Assembly (NCBI GenBank): GCA_937959265.1
Contig: CALGMA010000022.1
Location: forward strand, 1-64,000
Source of the DNA: an uncultured Anaerolineae bacterium
Lineage (GTDB): Bacteria > Chloroflexota > Anaerolineae > J036 > Brachytrichaceae
Direction of reading: 5' to 3'
DNA length: 64,000 nt
The stretch's first letter is position 1. The number at the start of each line of letters is the position of its first letter. A program made the position numbers and the translations under genes. The notes below the pieces were generated by a model, which did not search any database, was not told where the DNA came from, and was given only the letters and a program-made list of their open reading frames with translations. Shown here in pieces: positions 38,210 to 46,975 of the stretch.

Positions 38210-39502
38210 ATGAAATATCAAGCCAGTAAACTGTTGCTCACAACGTTCTTGATCGGCGCACTCGCTGCTTGCGCCCCGGCGCCGGCCCAGCCTACGGCTG
38301 CTCCTGCGGCGCCAGCCCAGCCAACGGCTGCACCGGCCGAACCGACGGCGGCCCCGGCTGAACCAACAGCTGCCCCGGCTGCGCCAACCATGGGCGGCAA
38401 GATCAAGATTGCCACGCAAAGCCCGCTCTCCGGCCCGCAAGCTGCGCTCGGCACCGGCATCCGCAACGGCGCCGACCTCGGCCTGCAGGACATGGGCAAG
38501 ATGCTGACTGACATGGGCTTCGAGGTCGAGCTCGCGCCCTTCGACGACCAGGCCAAGCCCGAAGTCGGCGCAGCAAACGCCAAGAACATTGCCTCCGATC
38601 CGGACATCCTGTGCATCGTCGGCCACCTGAACTCCGGCGTCGCGCTGGCTTCGTTGCCCACTTATAAGGACAACAACCTGGCGATGGTCTCGCCGGCCAA
38701 CACCAACCCGAAGATCACCGAGAGCGGTTACGAGAACGCCTTCCGCATCGTCGGTCGCGACGACGTGCAGGGCGCAGTGGGCGAAGAGTTCGCCCGCACC
38801 GAGCTAAAGACTAAGAGCGTCTACATCATCCACGACAAGACCGACTATGGTCAGGGCGTGGCCGAGTTCTTCCGCCAGCAGGCTGAGAAGAACGGCATCC
38901 AGGTGCTTGGCTTCGAAGGCACGGAGGAGAAATCGAACTTCGAGTCCATCCTCACGCCGATCCAGGCTGCCAACCCCGACCTGATCTACTTTGGGGGCAT
39001 CTATGACCAAGCCGGCCCGATGTTCCGCCAGGCGCGCGACCGAGGCATCACGGCGCAGTTCCTCGGCCCCGACGGCCTGGATTCGCCCGAACTGTTGAAG
39101 CTGGCCGGGGACGCGGTGAAGAGCATGTACTACACGTCGGTGGCTGCGCCGGTCAGCCAGTTCCCCGACGCGGCGAAGTTCGCCGATGACTACAAGGCCA
39201 AGTTCAACGAGGACGCGCCGCCGTTCTCCGCGCAGGCCTATGACGCGATGGGCATCTGCATCCGCGCGATTGCGCAGGCGGCGGAGAAGGCCGGCGGCAA
39301 GCCCTCCCGTGGGCAGGTCGTCCAGGCCATTCGCGATGCGGGCGAATACAAAGGCATCACCGGCGCCTATACCTTCAACGCGAAGGGCGATCCCGTCGCC
39401 TCCACCTACTTCGTGTTGCAGGTGAGCGACAAGGATGGCGAACCCGGCGAGGTGTGGAATGCGAACGCCGTGGTCAAGAAGCTGGACATTCCAGCGCCGT
39501 AG
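38210..39502 (+). CDS. livJ: Branched-chain amino acid ABC transporter substrate-binding lipoprotein
   Basis: This 430-residue lipoprotein has a signal peptide with lipobox LAAC (residues 18-21). A linker of repeated Ala-Pro-Glu-Pro-Thr words runs to residue about 62, and a periplasmic-binding-protein type 1 domain follows (KIKIATQSPLSGPQAALG, NDLGLQDMGK-like helix, GRDDVQGAVGEEFART). It captures leucine, isoleucine, valine or related amino acids outside the membrane. AAAGGAGTG at 38191-38199 serves ATG 38210. It opens livJHMGF and is followed by a hairpin terminator that would favour extra copies of the binding protein. Confidence 0.92.
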   Translation: MKYQASKLLLTTFLIGALAACAPAPAQPTAAPAAPAQPTAAPAEPTAAPAEPTAAPAAPTMGGKIKIATQSPLSGPQAALGTGIRNGADLGLQDMGKMLTDMGFEVELAPFDDQAKPEVGAANAKNIASDPDILCIVGHLNSGVALASLPTYKDNNLAMVSPANTNPKITESGYENAFRIVGRDDVQGAVGEEFARTELKTKSVYIIHDKTDYGQGVAEFFRQQAEKNGIQVLGFEGTEEKSNFESILTPIQAANPDLIYFGGIYDQAGPMFRQARDRGITAQFLGPDGLDSPELLKLAGDAVKSMYYTSVAAPVSQFPDAAKFADDYKAKFNEDAPPFSAQAYDAMGICIRAIAQAAEKAGGKPSRGQVVQAIRDAGEYKGITGAYTFNAKGDPVASTYFVLQVSDKDGEPGEVWNANAVVKKLDIPAP

Positions 39503-39528
39503 AGCGCCCACCTGATCACTACTGCCGC

Positions 39529-39572
39529 ATAAAACGGGCGGGGGAGTTTCTACCCTCCCCTGCCCGTTTTAT
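39529..39572 (+). terminator. Attenuating terminator between livJ and livH
   Basis: Arms 39529-39546 and 39555-39572 are complementary at 17 of 18 positions, G-rich at the apex side and flanked by AAAA/TTTT at the base. The hairpin is followed by ATTAGACT. It probably gives partial termination, so that livJ exceeds the membrane genes. Confidence 0.75.
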
Positions 39573-39659
39573 ATTAGACTGTGTGGCCAAGCTGCGCAGA
39601 TGCGCCTGCGCACGCGAAGATCGAAAGAGCCGAAACAAAGCAGATCAATCCACCTCCCT

Positions 39660-40838
39660 ATGGCGATTGCAGCAGATGCTCTTCCCGCCCCTTCCAGCCG
39701 CCGCACGCTGCGCATGACCTTGGCCGGCGTGTTCGGGCCGCTGGGCCAAGTGTTCATCTTCGTCCTCAGCAGCGCCATCGTGCTCAGCGCGATCACCGTG
39801 CTGGCTGCTTTTCTGCTGCGCGGCACGCGCGCCAACGTGGACCTCGTCCAGGCGACGCTCACTATCCTGCCGCAGGTGATCGTTGACGGGCTGGTGCGCG
39901 GCTTCCTGTTTGCCACCATCGCGCTGGGTTACACCATGGTGTACGGCGTGCTGGAGTTCATCAACTTCGCGCACGGCGAGATTTTCATGGTCGGCGCCTT
40001 CTCCGGCGCCGCGCTGGGCGCAGCGCTGGCGGCGTCGGGAGTACTGAAAGCCATCCCGCCTTTGTTGTTCGTCCTGATCGCCGTGGCGGTGGGCATGACC
40101 GTCAGCGGCACGCTGGCCATGACGATCGAACGCGTGGCCTACCGGCCGCTGCGCAACGCGCCGCGCCTGGTGCCGCTGATTTCGGCAATCGGCGTTTCGC
40201 TGTTGTTGCAAGACGGCATGCGCCTGATCGCCAACGTCACCGGCCTGGGCTTCAATGCGCGCTTCCCAACGCCGAACTTTGGCCCGCCCTTGCAACTGGC
40301 GCAGATCCCCGCCGCCGATGGGCGCACCATCCCGCTCATCCTCGACGTGCGCGCGCTGATCTTCATCGTCGCCGCCACGCTGATGCTGATCGGGCTGAAC
40401 TATCTGGTGAACGCCACCAAGCTAGGCACGGCCATCCGCGCCGTCGCGCAGGATCGCCCCACCGCCAGCCTGATGGGGATCAACGTCAACCAGATCATCG
40501 CGCTCACCTTCCTGATCGGCGGCGCGCTGGGCGGCGCAGCGGGGGTGCTGTTCGGCATCCGCGTGGGCACGGTCAACCCGTATATCGGCTTTCTGCCCGG
40601 CCTGAAAGCGTTCACCGCCGCAGTGCTCGGCGGCATCGGCAACATCCCCGGCGCCATGGTCGGCGGGATCGTGCTCGGCTTCCTGGAGGCGTTCGTGGCC
40701 TCTTATCTGTCGCTGCTCACCGGCGGCGCACTCTCCGGCGCCAGCTACGCCGACATCGTCGCGTTCGCCATCCTGATCCTGATCTTGATCTTCCGCCCAT
40801 CCGGCCTGTTGGGCGAAGCGGTCGCGCAGAAGGTATAG
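39660..40838 (+). CDS. livH: Branched-chain amino acid ABC transporter permease LivH
   Basis: This 392-residue permease has about eight to nine membrane helices. Family markers are GYTMVYGVLEFINFAHGEIFMVGAF, ERVAYRPLRNAPRLVPLISAIG and FGIRVGTVNPYIGFLPGLKAFTAAVLGGIGNIPGA. It is longer than the usual LivH (about 290-310) because of an extra N-terminal helix (PLGQVFIFVLSSAIVLSAITV, about 30-60) and a loop near 205-225. ATG 39660 and ATG 39600 are both possible starts; neither has a good Shine-Dalgarno. It is coupled to livM three bases downstream. Confidence 0.88.
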   Translation: MAIAADALPAPSSRRTLRMTLAGVFGPLGQVFIFVLSSAIVLSAITVLAAFLLRGTRANVDLVQATLTILPQVIVDGLVRGFLFATIALGYTMVYGVLEFINFAHGEIFMVGAFSGAALGAALAASGVLKAIPPLLFVLIAVAVGMTVSGTLAMTIERVAYRPLRNAPRLVPLISAIGVSLLLQDGMRLIANVTGLGFNARFPTPNFGPPLQLAQIPAADGRTIPLILDVRALIFIVAATLMLIGLNYLVNATKLGTAIRAVAQDRPTASLMGINVNQIIALTFLIGGALGGAAGVLFGIRVGTVNPYIGFLPGLKAFTAAVLGGIGNIPGAMVGGIVLGFLEAFVASYLSLLTGGALSGASYADIVAFAILILILIFRPSGLLGEAVAQKV

Positions 40839-40841
40839 ACC

Positions 40842-42158
40842 ATGAGCACGACTTCCCTGCCGAACTCCCCGTTCGCCGCGCTGAACCGCGGGCTGCCGGC
40901 TTACATCGCGCTGACGGCCTACGTCGTCGTGACCAGCGCGCTGATGTTGATGAACACGCGCACCAGCCTCGGCACAGACGTGTTGTTCATCCTGTTCTTG
41001 TTGGGCTTCCTGCTGATCTACCGCGCCAAGGTGTCGAACGGCTACAAACTGGCGCTTGGCGCAGTCATGCTGATCGGCGTCGTACCCTATTTCGGCACGA
41101 TGAACGCCTATTACATCGAGCTGGCCATTCAGGCCGGGATCTTCGTCGCGCTGGCGCTTGGGCTGAACGTGGTGGTGGGCTTCGCCGGCCTGCTCGACCT
41201 TGGCTATGTGGCCTTCTTCGCCGTCGGCGCGTATTTGTGGGGCATCTTCAGCACCGATCAGATCACGCAAATCTCGCCGGGCGCTTCGCCCGTCTCGCCG
41301 CAGCTTTTTTATCTGTTCATGGCGCTGGGATTGTTCGTCGGCGCATTCTTCGGCGTGTTACTCGGCTTGCCCGTGCTGCGCTTGCGCGGCGACTACCTGG
41401 CCATCGTCACGCTCGGCCTGGGCGAGGTGATCCGCGTGCTGGCCGTGAACCTGGACCGGCCGATCAACATCACCAATGGCTCACAGGGCATCAAGTCCAT
41501 CGCCCGCCCGCCCTTGCCCGACTTTCTGCGCGCCCTGTTCCCGGGGCTAAACGACCCTCAGCTCTATCAGCTCTTCATCTACGCGCTCGCGCTCCTGATC
41601 GTCGGCATCACCGTGTTGACCGTCTTCCGACTGAAGAACTCGCGCATTGGGCGAGCCTGGGAGGCCATTCGCGAGGATGAGACAGCCGCGATCGCCATGG
41701 GCATCCCGCTGGTGCGGATGAAGCTGATGGCTTTCGCCGTGGGCGCGTCGTTCGCCGGCGTGATGGGCGTGTTGTTCGCAGCTAAGCAGCAGTTCATCAA
41801 CCCGCCGACCTTCGACCTGATCCGCTCGATCGGCATCCTGGCCATGGTGATCCTGGGCGGCATGGGCAGCATCCCCGGCGTGATTCTGGGCGGGGTGCTC
41901 GTCACGCTGCTCGACTTGCAAATTCTGCCGCGCATCGCGACCGAGCTGAGCGCGCTCAAGCGCCAAGGCGTCGTCATCCCGGACTGGTTCGACCCGGCGC
42001 AATATCAGCGCGCGCTGTTCGGATTGCTGCTGATCATCATGATGATCTTCCGGCCGGAGGGCATCTTGCCCGACCAGCGCCGGCGTGAAGAAGCGCACGC
42101 GACTGAGGATCAGGAGGCATCGGCCAAAACTGAAACCGGCGAAGCAAAACCGGCATAG
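40842..42158 (+). CDS. livM: Branched-chain amino acid ABC transporter permease LivM
   Basis: This 438-residue permease forms the translocation channel with LivH. Markers are GLNVVVGFAGLLDLGYVAFFAVGAYLW, LRGDYLAIVTLGLGEVIRV, IGRAWEAIREDETAAIAMGI and GMGSIPGVILGGVLVT. A C-terminal cytoplasmic tail is acidic (RREEAHATEDQEASAKTETG). Two extra N-terminal hydrophobic stretches before the LivM core are common in this family. It begins three bases after livH and lies ten bases before livG. Confidence 0.92.
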   Translation: MSTTSLPNSPFAALNRGLPAYIALTAYVVVTSALMLMNTRTSLGTDVLFILFLLGFLLIYRAKVSNGYKLALGAVMLIGVVPYFGTMNAYYIELAIQAGIFVALALGLNVVVGFAGLLDLGYVAFFAVGAYLWGIFSTDQITQISPGASPVSPQLFYLFMALGLFVGAFFGVLLGLPVLRLRGDYLAIVTLGLGEVIRVLAVNLDRPINITNGSQGIKSIARPPLPDFLRALFPGLNDPQLYQLFIYALALLIVGITVLTVFRLKNSRIGRAWEAIREDETAAIAMGIPLVRMKLMAFAVGASFAGVMGVLFAAKQQFINPPTFDLIRSIGILAMVILGGMGSIPGVILGGVLVTLLDLQILPRIATELSALKRQGVVIPDWFDPAQYQRALFGLLLIIMMIFRPEGILPDQRRREEAHATEDQEASAKTETGEAKPA

Positions 42159-42167
42159 AGGACGACC

Positions 42168-42944
42168 ATGGCGCTACTCGAAGCACAAAACGTCACCAAG
42201 TCCTTTGGCGGCCTGACCGCAGTGAACAACGTGTCGCTCGCCGTAGAACGCGGCAGCATCGTCAGCGTAATCGGTCCGAACGGCGCCGGCAAGACCACGT
42301 TCTTCAACGTGCTCACCGGCATCTACAAGCCCGATCACGGCAGCATCATCTTCGATGGCGCATCCATCGCCGGCCAGCGCCCCGACCAGATCACCCAGCA
42401 GGGCATCGCCCGCACCTTCCAGAACATCCGGCTATTCAACAACATGACCGCGATCGAGAACGTGCTGGTGGGGATGCACGCGCGCTTGAACGCCAAGATG
42501 TGGCAGATCATCTTCCAAAGCCCAAGCGTGCGCACCGAGGAGCCACGCGCCCGCGCGCGCGCCCGCGAGCTGCTGAAGTTCGTCGGCCTCGAAGGCCGGT
42601 ATGACGAGCTGGCCAAGAACCTGCCCTACGGCGACCAGCGCCGGTTGGAGATCGCCCGCGCGTTGGCCACCGAGCCGAAGCTGATCTTGTTGGACGAGCC
42701 GACCGCCGGCATGAATCCCCAAGAGACGCTCGAAGCGACGCGGCTGATCCAGCGCCTGCGCGACGAATTGGGGCTGACGGTGATCCTGATCGAGCATGAT
42801 ATGCGCGTGGTTATGACTATCTCCGAGCGCATCTCGGTGCTGGACTACGGCGAGAAGATCGCCGAGGGCAAGCCGGAGGAGATTCGCGCCAACGCGCGCG
42901 TCGTTGAGGCTTATCTGGGGCGCGGCGCGGCGGCCGGCCATTGA
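42168..42944 (+). CDS. livG: Branched-chain amino acid ABC transporter ATPase LivG
   Basis: This 258-residue ATPase has Walker A GPNGAGKTT, a Q-loop in GIARTFQNIRLF, a signature replaced by the LivG-type LPYGDQRRLEIARALA, Walker B LILLDEPTAGMNPQE and switch His in IEHDMRVVM. GAGGA lies seven bases before ATG 42168. It energises LivHM together with LivF. Confidence 0.95.
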   Translation: MALLEAQNVTKSFGGLTAVNNVSLAVERGSIVSVIGPNGAGKTTFFNVLTGIYKPDHGSIIFDGASIAGQRPDQITQQGIARTFQNIRLFNNMTAIENVLVGMHARLNAKMWQIIFQSPSVRTEEPRARARARELLKFVGLEGRYDELAKNLPYGDQRRLEIARALATEPKLILLDEPTAGMNPQETLEATRLIQRLRDELGLTVILIEHDMRVVMTISERISVLDYGEKIAEGKPEEIRANARVVEAYLGRGAAAGH

Positions 42945-42956
42945 GCGCTTATCTTT

Positions 42957-42988
42957 GGGTAGGCGAAGGCGGTGCCTTCGCCCACTCC
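42957..42988. repeat. GTAGG-type palindromic repeat, copy 5
   Basis: GGGTAGGCGAAGGC with a complementary GCCTTCGCCCACTCC; the 9-bp core stem is GGCGAAGGC/GCCTTCGCC. It interrupts the liv operon between livG and livF. Confidence 0.6.
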
Positions 42989-43036
42989 GATATGACCGTG
43001 AGGACTTACACAACTTAACCATTTATCGATCGCAGC

Positions 43037-43756
43037 ATGACACTACTCGAGCTGAAAGACGTCCACACCTACTACGGCAACATCCACGCCCTCAAAGGCA
43101 TCTCGCTATCGGTCGAGAAGGGCGAGATCGTCACGTTGATTGGGTCGAACGGCGCCGGAAAGAGCACCACGCTGCGGACGATCTCCGGACTGCTGACGCC
43201 GCGCCACGGCGAAGTTCTCCTAGAGGGGCAGCGGATTGACCACCTGCCGGCGCACGAGATCGTCACGCGCGGCGTATTGCAATCCCCCGAAGGGCGGCGC
43301 ATCTTTCCTCGGCTAACGGTGCGCGAAAACCTGGAGATGGGCGCCTATCAGCGTCGCGACGCCGACGGCGTTCGGCAGGATATGGAGCGCGTGTTCACGC
43401 TCTTTCCGCGCCTGCGCGAACGCATCAACCAGCGCGGCGGCACGCTCTCCGGCGGCGAGCAACAGATGCTCGCCATCGGCCGGGCGCTCATGGGTCGGCC
43501 GCGCGTGCTGTTGTTGGATGAACCTTCGATGGGCCTGGCGCCGGTGTTGGTGGAACAAATCTTCGACATCATCCAGGAGATCAATCAGCAAGGCACCACC
43601 ATCCTGCTGGTGGAGCAGAACGCGCGCCTGGCGCTGGGTATCGCGCATCGTGGCTACGTCTTGGAGACCGGCCGGATCACACTCTCCGGCGAGGGGAAGA
43701 GTTTGCTCGACAATCCACAAGTCAAGGCGGCCTATCTAGGCGAATCGGGACACTGA
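43037..43756 (+). CDS. livF: Branched-chain amino acid ABC transporter ATPase LivF
   Basis: This 239-residue ATPase has Walker A GSNGAGKST, GVLQSPEGRRIFPRLTVREN, signature LSGGEQQMLAIGRALM, Walker B VLLLDEPSMGLAP and a switch-type VEQNARLAL. It pairs with LivG. A 92-base gap with a palindromic repeat separates it from livG, longer than the other gaps in the operon. Confidence 0.95.
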   Translation: MTLLELKDVHTYYGNIHALKGISLSVEKGEIVTLIGSNGAGKSTTLRTISGLLTPRHGEVLLEGQRIDHLPAHEIVTRGVLQSPEGRRIFPRLTVRENLEMGAYQRRDADGVRQDMERVFTLFPRLRERINQRGGTLSGGEQQMLAIGRALMGRPRVLLLDEPSMGLAPVLVEQIFDIIQEINQQGTTILLVEQNARLALGIAHRGYVLETGRITLSGEGKSLLDNPQVKAAYLGESGH

Positions 43757-43759
43757 CGT

Positions 43760-43785
43760 GAGCGACCACCGAAGGTCGCCCCTCT
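43760..43785. repeat. GTAGG-type palindromic repeat, copy 6 (GGGGCGACC variant)
   Basis: GAGCGACC/GGTCGCCCCTC hairpin (core arms GCGACC 43762-43767 and GGTCGC 43774-43779) between the converging livF and trans-sulfuration gene ends. Confidence 0.45.
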
Positions 43786-44965
43786 ATGCAAGCGCCTGCG
43801 CCAGATCCGCGATAATGTCATCGGCGTCCTCACAGCCGACCGACAGCCGGATCAGCCCGGGTGCGATCCCGGCCTGAGCACGCTGCTCGTCCGTTTGCTG
43901 CGAGTGCACCATCGAGGCCGGGTGCGTGATCAGCGTCTCCACACCGCCCAGGCTGACGGCCAGGATGCACAGCTTCGTCCGCCCGATGACCCGATAGGCC
44001 GCATCGTAGCCGCCCCTCATCTCGAACGCGATCATCCCGCCGAAGCCGCTGGGCATCTGCTGCCTCGCCAGCGCGTGCTGCGGGTGTGATTCGAGGCCGG
44101 GGTAATACACCTTGCTCACAGCCGGGTGTGATTCGAGAAAGCGCGCCACGGCCAGGCCGTTGGCATTGTGCCGCGCCATGCGCAGCCCGTAAGTCAGCAG
44201 GCCGCGCCGCAGCAACCACGCCTCGAACGGGTGCAGCACCGGCCCATGGATGCGCATGTGCGCCCACGCCTTCTCGATCAGCGCCCGCGAGCCGCAGATC
44301 ACGCCGGCGGTCACGTCGCTATGACCGTTCAAGTGCTTCGTCGCGCTGTGAACGACCAGGTCGTAGCCCAATGCGAGGGGGCGCTGGTTGTAGGCCGAGG
44401 CGAAGGTGTTGTCGGTGATGGCCAGCGCGCCGCCCACATGGGCGATCTCGGCGGTGGCGCGCAGGTCGGTCAGGTCCATCGTCGGGTTGGTCGGCGTCTC
44501 GGTGTAAACGATCCGCGTGTTCGGACGCATCGCCCGCGCGAAGGCCTCGACGTCGCGCTGATCCACCTGGGTCACTTCGACGCCAAAACGCGGCAGCACA
44601 TCGGTCAGCAGCGAAAGCGTGGCGGTGTAGTGCGTGCGCTGCGCCACGACGTGGTCACCGGCCTCGAGGTTCGACAGCAGCACCGTGCTGACCGCGGCCA
44701 TGCCGCTACCTACCACCAGCGCTGCCTCGCTGCCCTCGAGCGCGGCGAGCAACGCCTCGACCTGCTTGTTGTTCGGCGAGCCATAGCGGGCGTAGAATTG
44801 CGCTGGCGCAACCTCGGCGGCCATCTCCGCGCCGATCTCCGGCGAGGGCAACTCATACGTCGTAGTCTGGTAGATCGGCGGCATGACCGCCGCTGTGTCG
44901 TTGAACGGGCGCGCGCCCTGAATCATGCGCGTCTGGATGCCGGGTGAAGAAGGTGATGTCGCCAT
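43784..44965 (-). CDS. Trans-sulfuration PLP enzyme (cystathionine gamma-synthase/lyase family)
   Basis: This 393-residue pyridoxal-phosphate enzyme of the Cys/Met family has the Schiff-base lysine in HSATKHLNGHSD near residue 205. Phosphate-binding residues lie in GSGMAAVS, the tyrosine pair in YARYGSPNNKQ, the cofactor-stacking ITDNTFAS, and the late SLGGVETLITHPASMVH. Members act as cystathionine gamma-synthase, gamma-lyase, methionine gamma-lyase or O-acetylhomoserine sulfhydrylase. The SLGGVE form and length do not separate these. It stands alone, converging on the liv operon. Confidence 0.87.
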   Translation of the reverse strand: MATSPSSPGIQTRMIQGARPFNDTAAVMPPIYQTTTYELPSPEIGAEMAAEVAPAQFYARYGSPNNKQVEALLAALEGSEAALVVGSGMAAVSTVLLSNLEAGDHVVAQRTHYTATLSLLTDVLPRFGVEVTQVDQRDVEAFARAMRPNTRIVYTETPTNPTMDLTDLRATAEIAHVGGALAITDNTFASAYNQRPLALGYDLVVHSATKHLNGHSDVTAGVICGSRALIEKAWAHMRIHGPVLHPFEAWLLRRGLLTYGLRMARHNANGLAVARFLESHPAVSKVYYPGLESHPQHALARQQMPSGFGGMIAFEMRGGYDAAYRVIGRTKLCILAVSLGGVETLITHPASMVHSQQTDEQRAQAGIAPGLIRLSVGCEDADDIIADLAQALA

Positions 44966-45014
44966 AGTCGTAAGCCCGGCGGGGATTGTATGCAGCCCGG
45001 CATCACTTTGGCCA

Positions 45015-45165
45015 ACTCTGAATCTTCACGTTGCTGAATTGATGCTGACGCACCTCAACGAGATGATCTGGCCGATGTGCGCTCGCCCCAGTTCGTCACC
45101 GTCTTCTACGCCATCTGGGAGCTAGGTACGGGGCCGCTGGTGTATTCCAACGCCGGCTACACCTC
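45015..45165 (+). pseudogene. Remnant of a SpoIIE/RsbU-type PP2C phosphatase
   Basis: One frame gives LHVAELMLTHLNEMI and, after a shift near 45062-45075, the next frame gives FVTVFYAIWELGTGPLVYSN followed by AGY. These two pieces match the usual consecutive blocks of SpoIIE-domain phosphatases (ELLxxLN, then MFVTxFYxxLDxxTGxLxYxNAGH). Nothing else of the gene survives, and the metal-binding aspartates are missing. It is a decayed fragment about 150 bp long next to a second pseudogene. The bases from 45166 to 45376 hold no gene I can support. Confidence 0.5.
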
Positions 45166-45376
45166 CTGTACTCATGCGCGCCGGCAGCCAGGACGCAGTC
45201 TGCCGGCAGCATTCTCTCTGCGCCGGAGGCAGCGGTGTAGCATCATGTCTGCGACATGGAACCGTTCGGCGATCTGACGAGGGTTGTGATGAGGCGGGTG
45301 TGTGACGGTCTGCGTTCGGATGGCAGGGCCGGAGCCCGACACTTTAGTGCGCAAAGTGACGGTGCGCGGTGATCGT

Positions 45377-45945
45377 CTACCTCTTGGTGACCGGCAGGTA
45401 TGACACTGCGCTGAGCGGCGCGTAGTAAGCCACTCGCACCCCGCATAAACTCAACAAGGGCGAGTCAGGCGTGCCAAACTGTTTGCGCCACTCGACCAGG
45501 TAGTTGTAGTTCTCATTGTCAATCGTGAGAGGGTTATTCTCCGTGCTGTTATTCTGCCGGTAGCCGCTCGTGTTGGCTGAGCTGTTGGCCGACACTGGCC
45601 AGCAGGAAACGATTGACCCGCGCCAGGACGTAGCCGCTCGTGTTGGCTGAGCTGTTGGCCGACACCGTATAGCCACCGTTGCCCTTGCCATCGTTCAAAA
45701 TGAAATAAGCCGTGCTGACGGTGGTCGTGACCACCGAGTCGTACGTATAGAGTGTGATTGACACAACCCGTGAGCCTTGCGGTAAATGCACCGGCGCGGA
45801 GAACGGAACGCCTTGAGGCATCTGGTTTACGCACCCGCTCACCTGGCGGGCAAAAGGAACTGATCCGCCCGACGTGAAAGTATTACCACAGCATTGCCGC
45901 GATAGCGAATATTACGGGCACAACGATGAGTCTACGAGCGTTCAT
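45377..45945 (-). pseudogene. Secreted surface-protein gene with two frame breaks
   Basis: GGAGG seven bases upstream and ATG 45945 open a signal peptide (MNARRLIVVPVIFAIAAMLW) that hits TAA at 45885-45883. A +1 shift there continues as NTFTSGGSVPFARQVSGCVN and then FSAPVHLPQGSRVVSITLYT. A 70-bp insertion (see the 36-bp direct repeat) shifts the frame again; skipping it leads to NYLVEWRKQFGTPDSPLLSL and the C-terminus. The three parts use three different frames. The intact form would be a secreted beta-sandwich-like protein of about 160 residues, of a type with APVHLPQGA-x-V cores seen in secreted Chloroflexota proteins (recollection, not checked). Confidence 0.7.
45560..45665. repeat. 36-bp direct repeat flanking a 34-bp insert
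   Basis: Identical 36-bp copies occupy 45560-45595 and 45630-45665, with 34 unrelated bases between. Removing 70 bp restores one reading frame through the surrounding pseudogene. Confidence 0.85.
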
Positions 45946-46071
45946 TGCTTTGCCTCCGTTGCGACTGCAGCATTCTGGCAGTACGCATGGTTGATTTGCT
46001 CGGCATCATAGCTCAGCGCTTGCCCCTTTGCGTGCACACCATTGCTGGCGCGAAGCGGCGCGCCGGGCGCT

Positions 46072-46560
46072 CTATTGTCCGCCCGCACCAACAGCCGGCG
46101 GGCCGGGCGGTACGCTCGCCTGGCCTGCCTTCTGCACGAGTGGCAGGTACACCAGCGTCTCGCTGATCACCCGCACGCTCCCCGTCATGCTCGGATGGAT
46201 AGCGCAGAAGTAGCTGAATACGCCGGTCACGCCGAACGTGCGCGAATACACCCCGCCCTGACCCAGCGTGCCGGAGTCGAACGAGGCGTCGTTGGCCGTC
46301 ACGGTGTGCGGCGCGCTATCGTTGTTGGTCCAGGTTACCGTGTCGCCCACGCGCACGGTGACCTGCCTGGGCGAATAGGCGAAGCCGGCGATGGCGACGT
46401 TGGTGTTGCCAGCGCTATGGCCGGTTGCAGCGGAGGCGATCTGCAGCATCAGTACGCCCAGCAGCATGCCCAGCACTGCGCCCAAGACAACGAGGATCAT
46501 AGTGCGCAGCATGCGACGGATAAGCTTCATCTTCCCCGGTCCTGTTCGTCTTACCTCCAT
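46072..46560 (-). CDS. Cupredoxin (plastocyanin/azurin-like) membrane-anchored protein
   Basis: This protein of about 162 residues has a membrane helix near residues 17-42 and then a blue-copper fold. The ligands are His in NDSAPHTVTA and Cys-His-Met in FSYFCAIHPSMTGSV. VAIAGFAYSPRQVTVRVGDTVTWTN is the usual opening. A C-terminal tail, TLVYLPLVQKAGQASVPPGP, resembles the tails of other secreted proteins here. It probably carries electrons outside the membrane. ATG 46560 follows GGAGGG by eight bases; ATG 46530 is the alternative. Confidence 0.82.
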   Translation of the reverse strand: MEVRRTGPGKMKLIRRMLRTMILVVLGAVLGMLLGVLMLQIASAATGHSAGNTNVAIAGFAYSPRQVTVRVGDTVTWTNNDSAPHTVTANDASFDSGTLGQGGVYSRTFGVTGVFSYFCAIHPSMTGSVRVISETLVYLPLVQKAGQASVPPGPPAVGAGGQ

Positions 46561-46569
46561 CTGCGGCAC

Positions 46570-46975
46570 CCTCCAAGCTAGGCCTATGGGTAGACAAACG
46601 TACTATCACTGCTCCTGCAGCGCATACAGGCAGCGATTGACCACCTTGCCAATGCAACGACAACAGACGCCCTCCAACCCACGCCACGCAGCATAGCCAA
46701 CGCATACGGTGCGCGTCCCAGCGTTTGCCCACCGGTGCGATGTCCGAGTCTTCGACGCCGCTTCAAGGCAGCCGGGCGTAGAGTAGCGCAGCGGGGAAGC
46801 TGCGCGTCAACGGTCAAGTTTCTTTGAACACTGCTTGTCGCTTCATCCAGGCAGACGAACGATTTCTTGCATCGAACGCCTGAGTCAACGTGTAAGCAGC
46901 GCTTCTTTACAGAAGGACACTCACTTGGAAGGCGATGATCCAGAGCGTCAATTGACGATTGCCATCCCTGCCGCG
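46570..46975. other. Gap with no supported gene
   Basis: About 400 bases between the cupredoxin and the VWA operon. A reverse open frame covers most of it (46584-46997) but has arginine-rich, protein-unlike composition. I saw no RNA gene, repeat or clear promoter. Confidence 0.5.
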
